Positions 1 to 7,721 are shown, counted from the stretch's first letter. The stretch is 64,000 bases of DNA from an uncultured Tateyamaria sp. (GCF_947503045.1 NZ_CANNCF010000006.1:85452-149451); one strand, 5' to 3'. A program made the numbers and translations. Notes: generated by a model from the sequence alone, not told the origin.

Positions 1-1
1 A

Positions 2-490
2 ATGCCTTCTTTGGGGCGTCTGGCATCTGTCGAGCAAGCTTATGGGCTGATGGCAGGGTTTGGCATGCAAATCTGGGGCATTGCCCAAGACCTCTGTCAG
101 ATGCGTCGGGTCTATGGTGAGGATTATGAAAGCTTCATCGCCAATAGCGGGGTTGTTGCGTATTTTGGTTCGCCTGATGAACGCTCTACCGAGTATTTTT
201 CTAAGCTGTGTGGTGTGACTACTGTTTGGAATTTCTCCTCAGCCTTGGCATCGGCGTTCAGCTCATCCTCTGGGGCTGGTGGCGGCTCCAGCAGCACGTC
301 AAACACAAACACCGACACACGGGCCGCGACACAGCGCAAGCTGATCTTTGCGGACGAGTTGCGTCGTTTGGATGATGATCTGCAGTTGATCCTGATCGAA
401 AACGCCAATCCCATCATGGCGCGCAAGATCAGATGGTTTGAAGACCCTGATCTGAAAGACAAAGGCGTCAATCTGCACGACGCAGCCTGA
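2..490 (+). CDS. TraG/VirD4-type type IV coupling protein, C-terminal fragment
   Basis: This is the last 162 codons of a gene that begins left of the window; the frame is already open at base 1. The start of the fragment (MPSLGRLASVEQAYGLMAGFG) matches the conserved stretch after the Walker B motif of VirD4/TraG coupling ATPases, usually read as DE-P-LGRL followed by a small helical block. A Ser/Gly/Thr-rich linker lies near residues 80-107. The tail (LIENANPIMARKIRWFEDPDL) is typical of these proteins. Family members sit at the inner membrane and hand relaxase-bound DNA to a type IV secretion channel. Its presence shows the left part of the window belongs to a conjugative or mobilizable element. 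The ATP-binding P-loop would lie outside the window. Confidence 0.85.
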   Translation: MPSLGRLASVEQAYGLMAGFGMQIWGIAQDLCQMRRVYGEDYESFIANSGVVAYFGSPDERSTEYFSKLCGVTTVWNFSSALASAFSSSSGAGGGSSSTSNTNTDTRAATQRKLIFADELRRLDDDLQLILIENANPIMARKIRWFEDPDLKDKGVNLHDAA

Positions 491-574
491 CCCTGATCCT
501 TTGGCTCCGGTGGGCGATGCTCACCGGGATCATTCCTCCCCACATCCACAATCAACTCACGATGAGGCTTCCTT

Positions 575-844
575 ATGGTCTTAGAAACCACACCGATGAT
601 GCATTGGTCTGAGCCGCAACTGGTGCTCTCGCCAACGGACACATTCAAAGCCGCTGCTCTGGGTGAGCTGTATTTCGACGAAGCTCTGCTCATCGATATC
701 TGGCGCTCCAGCCGCAGCAATCCTGTTCTAAGGGCTTATCTGCATGATGCTGCTGTCTATGGGCTGCAAGCTCTGTTGGATGCCGTGACCTTCGAGCAGC
801 TCTACACAACCCCCTCCCCTTTCATCACTGACGACGCCTACTAA
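575..844 (+). CDS. hypothetical protein downstream of traG-like gene
   Basis: An 89-residue acidic soluble protein with no signal peptide or membrane segment and no domain I recognise. The ATG is preceded by a GAGG-type ribosome site (cgatgaggcttcctt). It lies 84 bp after the coupling-protein gene and 11 bp before the next gene, in the same direction, so co-transcription with the transfer operon is likely. Function unknown; a role accessory to transfer is inferred only from position. Confidence 0.6.
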   Translation: MVLETTPMMHWSEPQLVLSPTDTFKAAALGELYFDEALLIDIWRSSRSNPVLRAYLHDAAVYGLQALLDAVTFEQLYTTPSPFITDDAY

Positions 845-855
845 GGAGACCTGCA

Positions 856-1443
856 ATGTCAGATGACAAAACACCGACCTCCAAAGACGCCTTTGGCCGC
901 ATCACCAATCCTGACGGCACGCCTGTGCGCGATAAGGACAATGCAGCCCCTGATCTGAAACCAACCCAAACGCAACGACCTGCACCCAATCTTGCGCCTC
1001 CCGGCATGAGCGGGATCAAACAGCCAATAGCTCAGAGGCAAGTGTCGCCGCACCAAGAGAAGATTATCTTCCGTAAGGACCCATCGTCCCTGGTGCCGCG
1101 AGCCAACAAACAAGAGGCTGGCCTGTCTATCGATGGTGGCAAAGTAGAGCCTGATCTTTGGATCAAGGGCACTCTGATCACCATGCCCGGATATAGCTTT
1201 GCCGCGAAAATGTATGACGCGCCGTCCGAACACGGCCTTGAAGGCGGTCAAGTCTCCAAGCTGGAAGTGCGCAAGAATGGCGAGGTCATCGTGAATTATG
1301 ATCGTGGTTGGGATGTTGAACCCAAAACAGGCGAGCACGTAGAAGCCGTGTTACGTATCCGTGAAGGTCTGGGAGATACACGCGAAAATGAAATCAAAAC
1401 GCCTGAGCAAAAGCCTGAGAAGGACCACGGCATGAGCCGCTGA
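856..1443 (+). CDS. hypothetical protein, Pro/Gln-rich N-terminus
   Basis: A 195-residue hydrophilic protein with a strong ribosome site (AAGGAG, 7 nt before the ATG). Residues 1-70 are rich in Pro, Asp, Thr and Gln and look disordered. Residues 75-160 look folded (KVEPDLWIKGTLITMPGYS and following), and the tail is again charged. There is no signal peptide. It is the last gene of the rightward traG-like, 89-aa, 195-aa run. I do not recognise the family. Confidence 0.65.
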   Translation: MSDDKTPTSKDAFGRITNPDGTPVRDKDNAAPDLKPTQTQRPAPNLAPPGMSGIKQPIAQRQVSPHQEKIIFRKDPSSLVPRANKQEAGLSIDGGKVEPDLWIKGTLITMPGYSFAAKMYDAPSEHGLEGGQVSKLEVRKNGEVIVNYDRGWDVEPKTGEHVEAVLRIREGLGDTRENEIKTPEQKPEKDHGMSR

Positions 1444-1461
1444 CGCTCACGATAAGACTAT

Positions 1462-1498
1462 TTTCCTAAGACAGGATGGCGCAGATATGTGCTATCCT
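1462..1498 (+). promoter_or_regulatory. operator-like palindrome upstream of first 122-codon gene
   Basis: Three half-sites occur in 37 bp: TTTCCT, then AGGATG, then TATCCT. The same arrangement, with better symmetry, precedes the second copy of the gene at 2559-2595. A TATTTT stretch at about 1459-1464 could serve as a -10 box, placing a repressor over the transcription start. This is a sequence pattern only; the binding protein is unknown. Confidence 0.5.
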
Positions 1499-1855
1499 GT
1501 TTGCATGTCTCAAGTTGAGTTTATGCAGTTTCTCCAATCCGTTAAACATGACCACCCGAGTTACGTCCCCGTCATGCGGCTCTACCCCAACTCTGCTGGT
1601 GCAGACCTGATGGTCCATCTGCCGCAAAACTCATGGGACTATGTTGATTGGCTCGAAGGACGCGGTGATATCGACTTCACAGTCTGGGTTCAGCATTGCG
1701 AACAAACGCCGTTCGATGGCTGGCCGATCTCCAAGCTCCTGATGTACTGGTTGTGGTTGGATAGCTGTCGCAGGCATCGCAATGGGTTGGAAACCTTCTC
1801 AGACAGGCTGCCAGAGGGATATGATGCGTTTGGGGAACCAGCGAATGATGAGTAG
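1487..1855 (+). CDS. hypothetical protein, copy 1 of a duplicated gene
   Basis: A 122-residue protein (or 116 from the ATG at 1505) with a Trp-rich core (NSWDYVDWLEGRGDIDFT and WPISKLLMYWLWLDSCRRHR). There is no signal peptide. A near-identical copy lies at 2584-2952, and the upstream 40 bp are duplicated too. Most differences are substitutions near residues 20-40 and at the C-terminus, so both copies have kept their frames. Start choice is unsettled: the ATG at 1487 has a possible AGGA site, while the ATG at 1505 lies just past the palindrome. Family not recognised; a small cytoplasmic protein of the mobile element. Confidence 0.6.
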   Translation: MCYPVCMSQVEFMQFLQSVKHDHPSYVPVMRLYPNSAGADLMVHLPQNSWDYVDWLEGRGDIDFTVWVQHCEQTPFDGWPISKLLMYWLWLDSCRRHRNGLETFSDRLPEGYDAFGEPANDE

Positions 1856-2037
1856 TTCATTGGAAAAAAGTTATCGACCAAGTCAGACAACTTTTTTGGA
1901 ATACCAAATGATTACGCTGCCATTTTTTTTTAAAGTCATGAGCGTGCCAGCAGTTGGAACGCTGGTAGTCTAAAAGAGCTGTAGCTCACTTCAGCTAGAA
2001 TGAAATTATACATCAACTTATACTGGCGTAAGCACAT

Positions 2038-2310
2038 CTAGCTCTCTAATTTAAGCCGCTCCAAAAGCCGCTCTACAATAGGAATTGCACTTACTCGATC
2101 ATTCTCACACCTTACAAGAAATCTAATTTCACGGCGGATGTAATTTCGAAATTCGTTTTCCTCAATAGATTTGTCAAGCACATCCCGCAATTCAAGAAGG
2201 CAATTGGCCAAAAACTTCACCGTGATGACGTTGTTATATCTAGTACGTTCATTAATAAAATCTTCGCAGTTCTTAATCGCTTCCAACACCTCAAATTTAT
2301 ATACACTCAT
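2038..2310 (-). CDS. hypothetical small protein
   Basis: A 90-residue, probably all-helical charged protein (MSVYKFEVLEAIKNCEDFIN at the start). It starts with ATG but has no clear ribosome site. It lies 8 bp downstream of a 68-codon frame on the same strand, and the pair sits between the two copies of the duplicated 122-codon gene. The A+T-rich base composition differs from the core chromosome and suggests recent acquisition. Function unknown; a two-gene small-protein unit such as an antitoxin/toxin pair is possible, but no motif supports it. Confidence 0.5.
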   Translation of the reverse strand: MSVYKFEVLEAIKNCEDFINERTRYNNVITVKFLANCLLELRDVLDKSIEENEFRNYIRREIRFLVRCENDRVSAIPIVERLLERLKLES

Positions 2311-2318
2311 ATTTCATA

Positions 2319-2525
2319 TTAATATCTTTTACTTACCGATACAACAGTCATTCGATCATCTGTCACAACCACAAGAATATCACCCAGCTCTAACGCAATT
2401 TCTCCAGGCCTGCTGGCCTTCTCCGAACCCGACACTTTACCGTATCGGATTACTTCGATAACATTCCTTGTCAAGAACGCAATCGAACGTTTTGAAAACT
2501 TAGCAACACCCGAGACATAGACCAC
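2319..2525 (-). CDS. hypothetical small protein, first of a two-gene unit
   Basis: A 68-residue frame starting with GTG. Residues 30-65 look like a compact beta-rich fold (ELGDILVVVTDDRMTVVSVS). No ribosome site is visible, so the start is uncertain. The stop lies 8 bp before the 90-codon gene, which suggests one transcript. No family recognised. Confidence 0.4.
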   Translation of the reverse strand: MVYVSGVAKFSKRSIAFLTRNVIEVIRYGKVSGSEKASRPGEIALELGDILVVVTDDRMTVVSVSKRY

Positions 2526-2558
2526 GGCATGGATCGCTAAAACAGCGCATAAGACTAT

Positions 2559-2595
2559 TATCCTAAGGCAGGATAGTGCAGATATGTGCTATCCT
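2559..2595 (+). promoter_or_regulatory. operator-like palindrome upstream of second 122-codon gene
   Basis: TATCCT-5 nt-AGGATA forms a perfect inverted repeat (2559-2575), and a third half-site TATCCT lies at 2590-2595. AGGATAG (2570-2576) also pairs with CTATCCT around the start codon. A TATTAT -10-like box overlaps at about 2556-2561. The matching element at 1462-1498 suggests both gene copies answer to the same regulator. Confidence 0.5.
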
Positions 2596-2952
2596 GTTTG
2601 CATGTCTCAAGTTGAATTTATGCAGTTTCTCCAGTCCGTTAAAGACGATCATCCTGACTATGCACCCGTCATGCGGCCACACAAAAACACTGCCGGTGCA
2701 GACGTGATGATCCATCTGCCGCAAAACTCATGGGACTATGTTGATTGGCTCGAAGGACGCGGTGATATCGACTTCACCGCCTGGGTCCAGCATTGCGAAC
2801 AAACACCGTTCGATAACTGGCCGATTTCAAAGCTGCTGATGTACTGGCTCTGGCTGGATAGCTGCCGCAGGCATCGCAATGGGTTGGAGACGTTTTCAAA
2901 CGTGCTGCCAGAGGGATATGACGCGTTTGGGGAGCCTGCGAACGACGGGTAG
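2584..2952 (+). CDS. hypothetical protein, copy 2 of a duplicated gene
   Basis: A second 122-residue copy of the gene at 1487-1855. The first 19 residues match exactly (MCYPVCMSQVEFMQFLQSVK region), and the Trp-rich middle is nearly unchanged. Differences cluster at residues 20-40 (DDHPDYAPVMRPHKNTAG) and near the C-terminus. Its upstream palindrome is more perfect than that of copy 1. The alternative start at 2602 would remove the six residues MCYPVC. The gene is followed by about 50 bp without features and then a leftward small gene. Function unknown. Confidence 0.6.
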   Translation: MCYPVCMSQVEFMQFLQSVKDDHPDYAPVMRPHKNTAGADVMIHLPQNSWDYVDWLEGRGDIDFTAWVQHCEQTPFDNWPISKLLMYWLWLDSCRRHRNGLETFSNVLPEGYDAFGEPANDG

Positions 2953-3002
2953 AAACGAGTGACACCTAAGTCGCCCAAAAAATCTAAGCTGTTTGCGAAG
3001 CT

Positions 3003-3200
3003 TTATGGTTTGGGTATTGTCTGAAATTTTGACTTCGAACAACTGCATTCAACAGACGGTTCATTGTTTACTCTGTTTACTTCGTCGTCCTTAAGTGCGT
3101 AAGCATAGGTAGCGACCAAAATCGCGGAGGTTAAGCTAAATTGAAGCGCAGCACTGTAAACAAAGTACCTACTAATAGGATGAATAAACTTGTCGGACAT
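3003..3200 (-). CDS. small single-pass membrane protein, divergent and overlapping
   Basis: A 65-residue frame (start MSDKFIHPISRYF) with one hydrophobic stretch near residues 10-35, then a polar tail holding two close cysteines (ECSCSKSK). The ATG has a good ribosome site (AAAGG, 8 nt upstream). Its start overlaps by 11 bp the TTG start proposed for the rightward gene at 3190, so the two 5' ends are interleaved. A longer upstream extension to 3251 is less likely because it lacks a ribosome site. No family recognised. Confidence 0.45.
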   Translation of the reverse strand: MSDKFIHPISRYFVYSAALQFSLTSAILVATYAYALKDDEVNRVNNEPSVECSCSKSKFQTIPKP

Positions 3201-4545
3201 ATCAAAAACCTTTAATAAAGATGTATTCGTTAAAAATAAAAGAAGATACACTCTAGGAGTTTATCTGTCAAGAATTTTTGGAGCCCTTGTTGGCGCAGCA
3301 CTTGCGGCCAACGCTATATTTGAAATTGTCGATATAAACCCAGATGAAGATGAATCCAAAACAGCTGTCATAATTTTTGGGGTTTTAGTTTCCTTCATTT
3401 TTGTTCAAATTGGCGAAATTTTTGGAAAACTAAGCGAAAGTCAAGAAGAAGGCACTGCAATAGAAACCGCCTTACGATCACATGAAATCTCGTCCGAGAT
3501 GGTTTTTGGAAAGATTGAAAGCTTGCGAGATACCATTGGACAGAGTTTCAACGCTGAAAGAATGGAGAACTTCGAAAAGGCGCATGAGATAATAATATCC
3601 CGCGTCAAAAGCTCAAACAAAATTAGAAATACATTTGTTGGAAACTCCGCAGATGGCGCGTCCGATCGTGCAATTGATGCCTACAACCATTTTTTATCAA
3701 TCCCAGGAAACAAATGGCACGACGTAATGAGTCCAGCCGAGTTGTTCTCAGAAAGATATAAGCAAATAGCCCCCGCAGACTTCTCAATTGGAAGACACGA
3801 AATATCTGTTCTGAGGCATAGCATGCCGATGATAAACTTTATCATCCTCGAGTATTCAAACGGCTCAAAATCTGAAGTTTTCTGGGGTTGGGTTGATTCC
3901 TTGAGCGGCAGTCAAGGGTCCGCATCAGAAGTCTTTCGATCTGATGATGCTAGTATTGTGAAGATGTTCAGCGATCTTTTTTCCAACATGGTTCAAAAGA
4001 AATGTGATGTCAGCATACAAACGGATTTTTCCAAACTTGGCGATGCGAAGTTTAGAAGCAAAAACACGGGCGAAGTAGTCGATAAAGAAGGCATCTGGTA
4101 CACTAGAGCGTATAGAAGGAAGAACCTTGGAGTATCCTCGCCTCAAGCGAGAAGCTGCGCCGTTTTTAAAATAATATTCCAAAATGGGAAACCCTTCATT
4201 ACCGGTGTCATATGTGACTTTGCAAACAAGGAGTTTGAACCCATTGATCACAGCAAAATAGAGAAAGTTGAAAATGCATCTAACAAAATATTCATTGAGT
4301 TCCACAAAAAAATTGGCGGCGCAGCTTATGACGGTTACGTTGTGTACGACTTCAAGCACATTGAAATGGCCCAGCTGGACATAGTGTCAGGGTTTTTTAT
4401 CGATCCAGAGACAACCGGACGGTACGATATAGTGGGCTTCAAGGTTAACTCGGATTTCTCGATTGAGCCAAGTAAAAGTACCCTCGCCAAGCTAGATGCG
4501 GAACACAAGGATATGATTGCGAAAATCAAAACAGAATTATTGTAA
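3190..4545 (+). CDS. hypothetical membrane-anchored protein, A+T-rich
   Basis: A 451-residue protein with two membrane segments near the N-terminus (about 22-47 and 58-76). A short helical linker and a large soluble C-terminal region of about 360 residues follow, probably cytoplasmic. The only workable start is TTG at 3190, with AGGA 9 nt upstream; no ATG occurs for about 95 codons. Codon use is much more A+T-rich than that of the core chromosome, a sign of transfer. No catalytic motif or known domain was recognised. The layout (double-pass anchor plus large soluble part) recalls membrane-tethered defence or signalling effectors, but that is inference only. Confidence 0.65.
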   Translation: MSDISKTFNKDVFVKNKRRYTLGVYLSRIFGALVGAALAANAIFEIVDINPDEDESKTAVIIFGVLVSFIFVQIGEIFGKLSESQEEGTAIETALRSHEISSEMVFGKIESLRDTIGQSFNAERMENFEKAHEIIISRVKSSNKIRNTFVGNSADGASDRAIDAYNHFLSIPGNKWHDVMSPAELFSERYKQIAPADFSIGRHEISVLRHSMPMINFIILEYSNGSKSEVFWGWVDSLSGSQGSASEVFRSDDASIVKMFSDLFSNMVQKKCDVSIQTDFSKLGDAKFRSKNTGEVVDKEGIWYTRAYRRKNLGVSSPQARSCAVFKIIFQNGKPFITGVICDFANKEFEPIDHSKIEKVENASNKIFIEFHKKIGGAAYDGYVVYDFKHIEMAQLDIVSGFFIDPETTGRYDIVGFKVNSDFSIEPSKSTLAKLDAEHKDMIAKIKTELL

Positions 4546-4628
4546 CGCTGACATGGAAAGCCCAAAGACTTTTTGTGATGTAAGTTCAATGCGGTCAGTA
4601 AATTCTGCTAAATTTGACTTTCTGTCAA

Positions 4629-5315
4629 TCACATCCTCACAGCATCTCGAACAGCCCTTACAATTGTCTGCGGAGAAATTTGAAGCTCTTCAGCCAGCAT
4701 TTCTATAGTAGCGGCTCCTGCATCCAACCGCTCCCGCAAGATCACAGCGACATCCGGCGAAATGGCGCGTGGGCGACCAATGTGAACACCTCGTGCACGT
4801 GCCGCTTCCATACCAGCCTTGGTGCGTTCCCGTATTTGTTCACGCTCAAACTCAGCAAACACTGCCAAATGCCCATAGAGCATCCGCCCGATGGCCGTCG
4901 TTGTGTCGATCCCTTGTGTGAGGGCAATGAAATCCACACCGTTTTCCCGCAGGTCTTCGAGCAACTGTAATAGATGCAGCATGGATCGGCCTAACCTGTC
5001 GAGTTTCCACACCACCAACACGTCACCGGGTTCTAGGTCATACAGCAGAGTATCCAACGAGCGGCGCTTGATACGCGCGCCTGAGATGCCAAGATCGCCG
5101 TAGATGACATCGCAGCCCGCTGCCTCCAACGCATCAACCTGCAGGGCCTCGCTCTGATCAGCATCCGACACACGCACGTAACCGATTTTTCGTCCTGTAT
5201 GCGCCTCTCCTGCTGGGTCAGGACTATCTCTCTGTTTGGACTCATTCTTTTTCGATTTGGGGCTTTTCATTCCATCATTCTGACATACAGAATCCGTCCA
5301 ACAAGCGGTTTTCAT
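4629..5315 (-). CDS. small serine recombinase (resolvase/invertase family)
   Basis: A 228-residue serine recombinase from the ATG at 5315, which has AAGGA 9 nt upstream. Residues 46-50 (YVRVS) hold the catalytic Ser50. KLDRLGRS and REQIRERTKAGMEAARARG are the conserved active-site and long-helix motifs. The C-terminus (EMLAEELQISPQTIVRAV) is a helix-turn-helix. These enzymes cut both strands at a two-base core and either resolve cointegrates or invert DNA. An open frame continues upstream to 5480 but crosses the palindromic sites and is probably not translated. An internal ATG at 5270 is an alternative start. The upstream region carries two mirrored 14-bp sites. Confidence 0.85.
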   Translation of the reverse strand: MKTACWTDSVCQNDGMKSPKSKKNESKQRDSPDPAGEAHTGRKIGYVRVSDADQSEALQVDALEAAGCDVIYGDLGISGARIKRRSLDTLLYDLEPGDVLVVWKLDRLGRSMLHLLQLLEDLRENGVDFIALTQGIDTTTAIGRMLYGHLAVFAEFEREQIRERTKAGMEAARARGVHIGRPRAISPDVAVILRERLDAGAATIEMLAEELQISPQTIVRAVRDAVRM

Positions 5316-5333
5316 TGCAAATAGTCCTTGTCT

Positions 5334-5465
5334 AAAGGGGTCCCTTTGCAACGCCGCGTCCATTGATGATTTGATCGGCAAGCCCCTGCCAAAAAATCTG
5401 TGGAAAACAAGTCTCTGACGATTTGGAAGCCGAATGCCAGTAGAACTATCTAAAGGGACCCCTTT
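5334..5465. repeat. two mirrored 14-bp palindromic sites flanking the resolvase promoter region
   Basis: Site 1 (5334-5347) is AAAGGGGTCCCTTT; site 2 (5452-5465) is AAAGGGACCCCTTT. Each has 6-bp arms around a two-base centre. The centres are GT and AC, so the sites are exact reverse complements of each other, 118 bp apart. They lie 19 bp upstream of the resolvase ATG and 36 bp upstream of the divergent gene at 5502. Two-base cores are what serine recombinases cut, so inverted recombination sites are possible. Paired operators are an equally simple reading. Confidence 0.6.
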
Positions 5466-5501
5466 TGCTGTGCCGCTCAAAAATCAAGCGAGACACATCA
5501 A

Positions 5502-6266
5502 ATGGATACGAGCAAAGAGTTGTACCTTGATGACTTCAGCCAAGACGATGTGATGTTCTTCACATCGGATGTTGGCTTGGCGATCAACATAGCAAAAGAT
5601 CGCCTGATCCTGTTCCGCTATAAGGATGAATGGAGCCACGCCATTCATGCACTGTCCTATCTCCACCAGGTTCAAGAATCCGTTGGTCAGGCTGAGGAGT
5701 TTTTTCGGGTTGGCGGCTCGGGCGGCGCTAGAGGGATTGGCGAAGGTGTCGGTCTGGCCATTCGCAATTCTAGGGCAAAATCCCGTGCCTCGGCTGAGAC
5801 AGGTATCAAGCTCTCTTTGCGATCCACCAAAGAGCCAACATTGTTTTTGAACATCCTTGATCAAACACGACGCGAGCGATTGTTTGAAGCCCTTCGCCAA
5901 GTGCTCAATGATGGCGTCGTAAGCACCCCATATCGGATCTCGGGCAACTATGTCTCAACGCAATATCGTCGTCCAACCCCAGCAGAATTGGAACATCGAA
6001 AGGTCTATGCAGCCAAACAGGCTAAATGGGAGGCCCGCAAAGCTGAAAAGGCACAAGCAGCAAAGCCCAAGTTAAGCGATGTCTTAAACATGGTGATCAT
6101 TGCCGCCGTCGCCACTTGGCCAACCGCTTGGGTCGGACGCGAGTTGATGTACGGTGATCTTGTGCCATTGCCTGAAATTAGCGTGGACAGCCTTAAGTTT
6201 TCCTTTGTGATCTGGTTGGTCATCGCATTCTTTTTGCTACGTGGATCACGCTGGCTACGAGCGTAG
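5502..6266 (+). CDS. hypothetical protein with C-terminal membrane segments
   Basis: A 254-residue protein divergent from the resolvase. The N-terminal part (about 1-130) is soluble and includes a Gly-rich loop (FRVGGSGGARGIGEGVG, residues 69-85). A Lys/Ala-rich charged helix follows near 165-188, then two hydrophobic stretches near 190-212 and 228-250. There is no signal peptide, so the N-terminus is likely cytoplasmic. A terminator-like hairpin follows at 6298. I do not recognise the family. Confidence 0.65.
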   Translation: MDTSKELYLDDFSQDDVMFFTSDVGLAINIAKDRLILFRYKDEWSHAIHALSYLHQVQESVGQAEEFFRVGGSGGARGIGEGVGLAIRNSRAKSRASAETGIKLSLRSTKEPTLFLNILDQTRRERLFEALRQVLNDGVVSTPYRISGNYVSTQYRRPTPAELEHRKVYAAKQAKWEARKAEKAQAAKPKLSDVLNMVIIAAVATWPTAWVGRELMYGDLVPLPEISVDSLKFSFVIWLVIAFFLLRGSRWLRA

Positions 6267-6297
6267 CTGTTTTTTGTCTTCTCTCTCTGGTTCAATT

Positions 6298-6329
6298 AAG
6301 AGCTGTTCAACAGGCCGCTCTTTTCTTTT
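6298..6329 (+). terminator. probable intrinsic terminator
   Basis: AAGAGC and GCTCTT pair (6298-6303 with 6317-6322), an inner TGTT/ACAG can extend the stem, and TTCTTTT follows. It lies 32 bp after the stop of the 254-residue gene. The 220 bp from here to 6550 show no further gene. Confidence 0.5.
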
Positions 6330-6550
6330 GGATTGCCATCACGGGCAGCCTATCCGGCCTCATGATCCAATCCGGGGCTTTCATCTGTTCTGTCTGCCCC
6401 AAGCCCTGTCTTTAGGGGGACAAGGGTAAACCCTTCTTCTCTGCCGTTGCGACCGTGCGCGGTGCCCCCATCCAGTGTTGGTGCGCTCCATTCCTTCTTT
6501 TGCGAAAGACCCGGATTGGCTGGGTCGTAAGACCAAGAGAGGACCATCCC

Positions 6551-6745
6551 ATGATAAGACATTATTCCAAAGAAGAGCTCGCGGCATTGGCCGCAACTGA
6601 TCTTCATCGGCTCGAAGCTGAACTACGCCACCAATTGGCACAGGTTGAACTCACTGACGGTGACTACCAGCACATTATCGTCACGCTGGACATGATCGTG
6701 CGCATCCGTGCAGATCAACGGAGACAACCAACGTTGCAACCATGA
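6551..6745 (+). CDS. hypothetical small helical protein
   Basis: A 64-residue protein (start MIRHYSKEELAALAATDLHR) predicted to be two helices, with AGAGGA 7 nt before the ATG. The longer upstream frame to 6455 lacks a ribosome site. A hairpin-forming region (GGCTGGCTTTAGGCCAGCC, 6767-6785) lies after the stop and could end transcription. No family recognised; position suggests element housekeeping. Confidence 0.55.
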   Translation: MIRHYSKEELAALAATDLHRLEAELRHQLAQVELTDGDYQHIIVTLDMIVRIRADQRRQPTLQP

Positions 6746-6817
6746 CCATGGCTGCTCGTGACAGGCTGGCTTTAGGCCAGCCTGTAGATCAATTGCTGGT
6801 GTCGTGATCACGGTGAC

Positions 6818-7150
6818 CTAAAACAACTGACCCTGACGCGATTGCTCTAGCGCGGCCTTCCACTTTGGATCGTTGGCGGCTTCATCAAGCCAAGCCAGCA
6901 CGTATTCAGTAGCGCCGCCATGTGCCTCGATACGCTCGGGGCAAAGAAACTGAGATTTATAGCCTGTCTCAGTCATTGGTAAGGGCAAGCGATCTGGGCT
7001 AATGATTTCTAAATGTGCGATGTGAAAGCCATCTACATCTGATTTTGTCCACGACGTGCAGTAGCGTACGACAACCTTCGTCTCTTTCCAGTCGAACACA
7101 TAGCTTTCGTAGGTTGGCGATCTTAAGTCTGTTTCTTTTGGGCTTTGCAT
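6818..7150 (-). CDS. conserved-looking hypothetical protein
   Basis: A 110-residue soluble protein. The ATG at 7150 has AGAGGA 9 nt upstream; ATGs at 7168 and 7192 are possible but lack such a site. Sequence features are YESYVFDWKETKVVVRYC near the N-terminus and a C-terminal helix (DEAANDPKWKAALEQSR). There is no signal peptide and no known motif. It is followed across a 70-bp gap by the convergent small gene ending at 6745. Confidence 0.55.
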   Translation of the reverse strand: MQSPKETDLRSPTYESYVFDWKETKVVVRYCTSWTKSDVDGFHIAHLEIISPDRLPLPMTETGYKSQFLCPERIEAHGGATEYVLAWLDEAANDPKWKAALEQSRQGQLF

Positions 7151-7403
7151 CTTTCTGTTCCTCTTCATTGGTTTGACGTGTTGCGCATGCAACCGTCTGG
7201 CCTCCGCCGAGGAACGGGGGTGTAAGGATCAAAGGCGTGTGTCGGCGGTTGCGCGAAAGCGCAGAGCCGAAGTGAAACGCCACACGGGACCAGAGCCACG
7301 CGCAGTCTGCAACGTCAGTGAAGCGAGCATGGCGAGGACCCACCCTTTGATCCGCGCCTGGGGCAGTCGCCCCAAGTCAGGACGCTACAGCGTCCAAATA
7401 TGG
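7151..7403. other. G+C-rich gene-free stretch with hairpins
   Basis: This 253-bp gap between the H-NS-like gene and the 110-codon gene holds no convincing frame. It contains a perfect hairpin GGACGC-4 nt-GCGTCC (about 7380-7395) and GGGGC-4 nt-GCCCC (about 7361-7374). It could be the terminator of the H-NS-like gene, the leader of the next gene, or a structured transfer site. Nothing more can be claimed. Confidence 0.35.
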
Positions 7404-7721
7404 TTAGATTAGAAAGTCATCCAAGGACTTGCCTGCGGCCAAAGCCTCTTTGATCCACTTGGGCTGACGGCCACGACCAGACCAAGTGGCCGAAGGATTG
7501 TCGGGATGCGCGTATTTTGCAGGCGCAGGCGTTTTGGCTGATGACTTGCCCTTCCCAAAAAGTTCATCCAACGTAAAGCCATGCTTGGCCGCTGCTGCAT
7601 TTGCGGCATCAATGGCGGCTTTGCGATTGGCTTTGCGTGCAGCGGCAATTGCGGCATCAACGTCTTTGCTGAGTTGTTGGAGTTCTTTGACGGAAAGCTT
7701 GTCGAGGTTGATTTTTGCCAT
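7404..7721 (-). CDS. H-NS family DNA-binding protein
   Basis: A 105-residue protein of the H-NS/HvrA type. Residues 1-50 form an Ala/Lys-rich helical oligomerization region (DKLSVKELQQLSKDVDAAI). The C-terminal 36 residues carry the conserved DNA-binding signature (YAHPDNPSATWSGRGRQPKW). These proteins bind A+T-rich DNA in the minor groove and silence acquired genes. On a mobile element it may lower the cost of carrying A+T-rich cargo or modulate host H-NS. It is transcribed alone, with a 600-bp gene-free region upstream. Confidence 0.9.
   Translation of the reverse strand: MAKINLDKLSVKELQQLSKDVDAAIAAARKANRKAAIDAANAAAAKHGFTLDELFGKGKSSAKTPAPAKYAHPDNPSATWSGRGRQPKWIKEALAAGKSLDDFLI

Noticed and set aside
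4614..4970. Plus-strand frame of 118 codons
   Set aside because: Antisense to the resolvase gene, without its own ribosome site.
5316..5480. N-terminal extension of the resolvase
   Set aside because: It crosses both palindromic sites and resembles no resolvase N-terminus; the ATG at 5315 has a good ribosome site.
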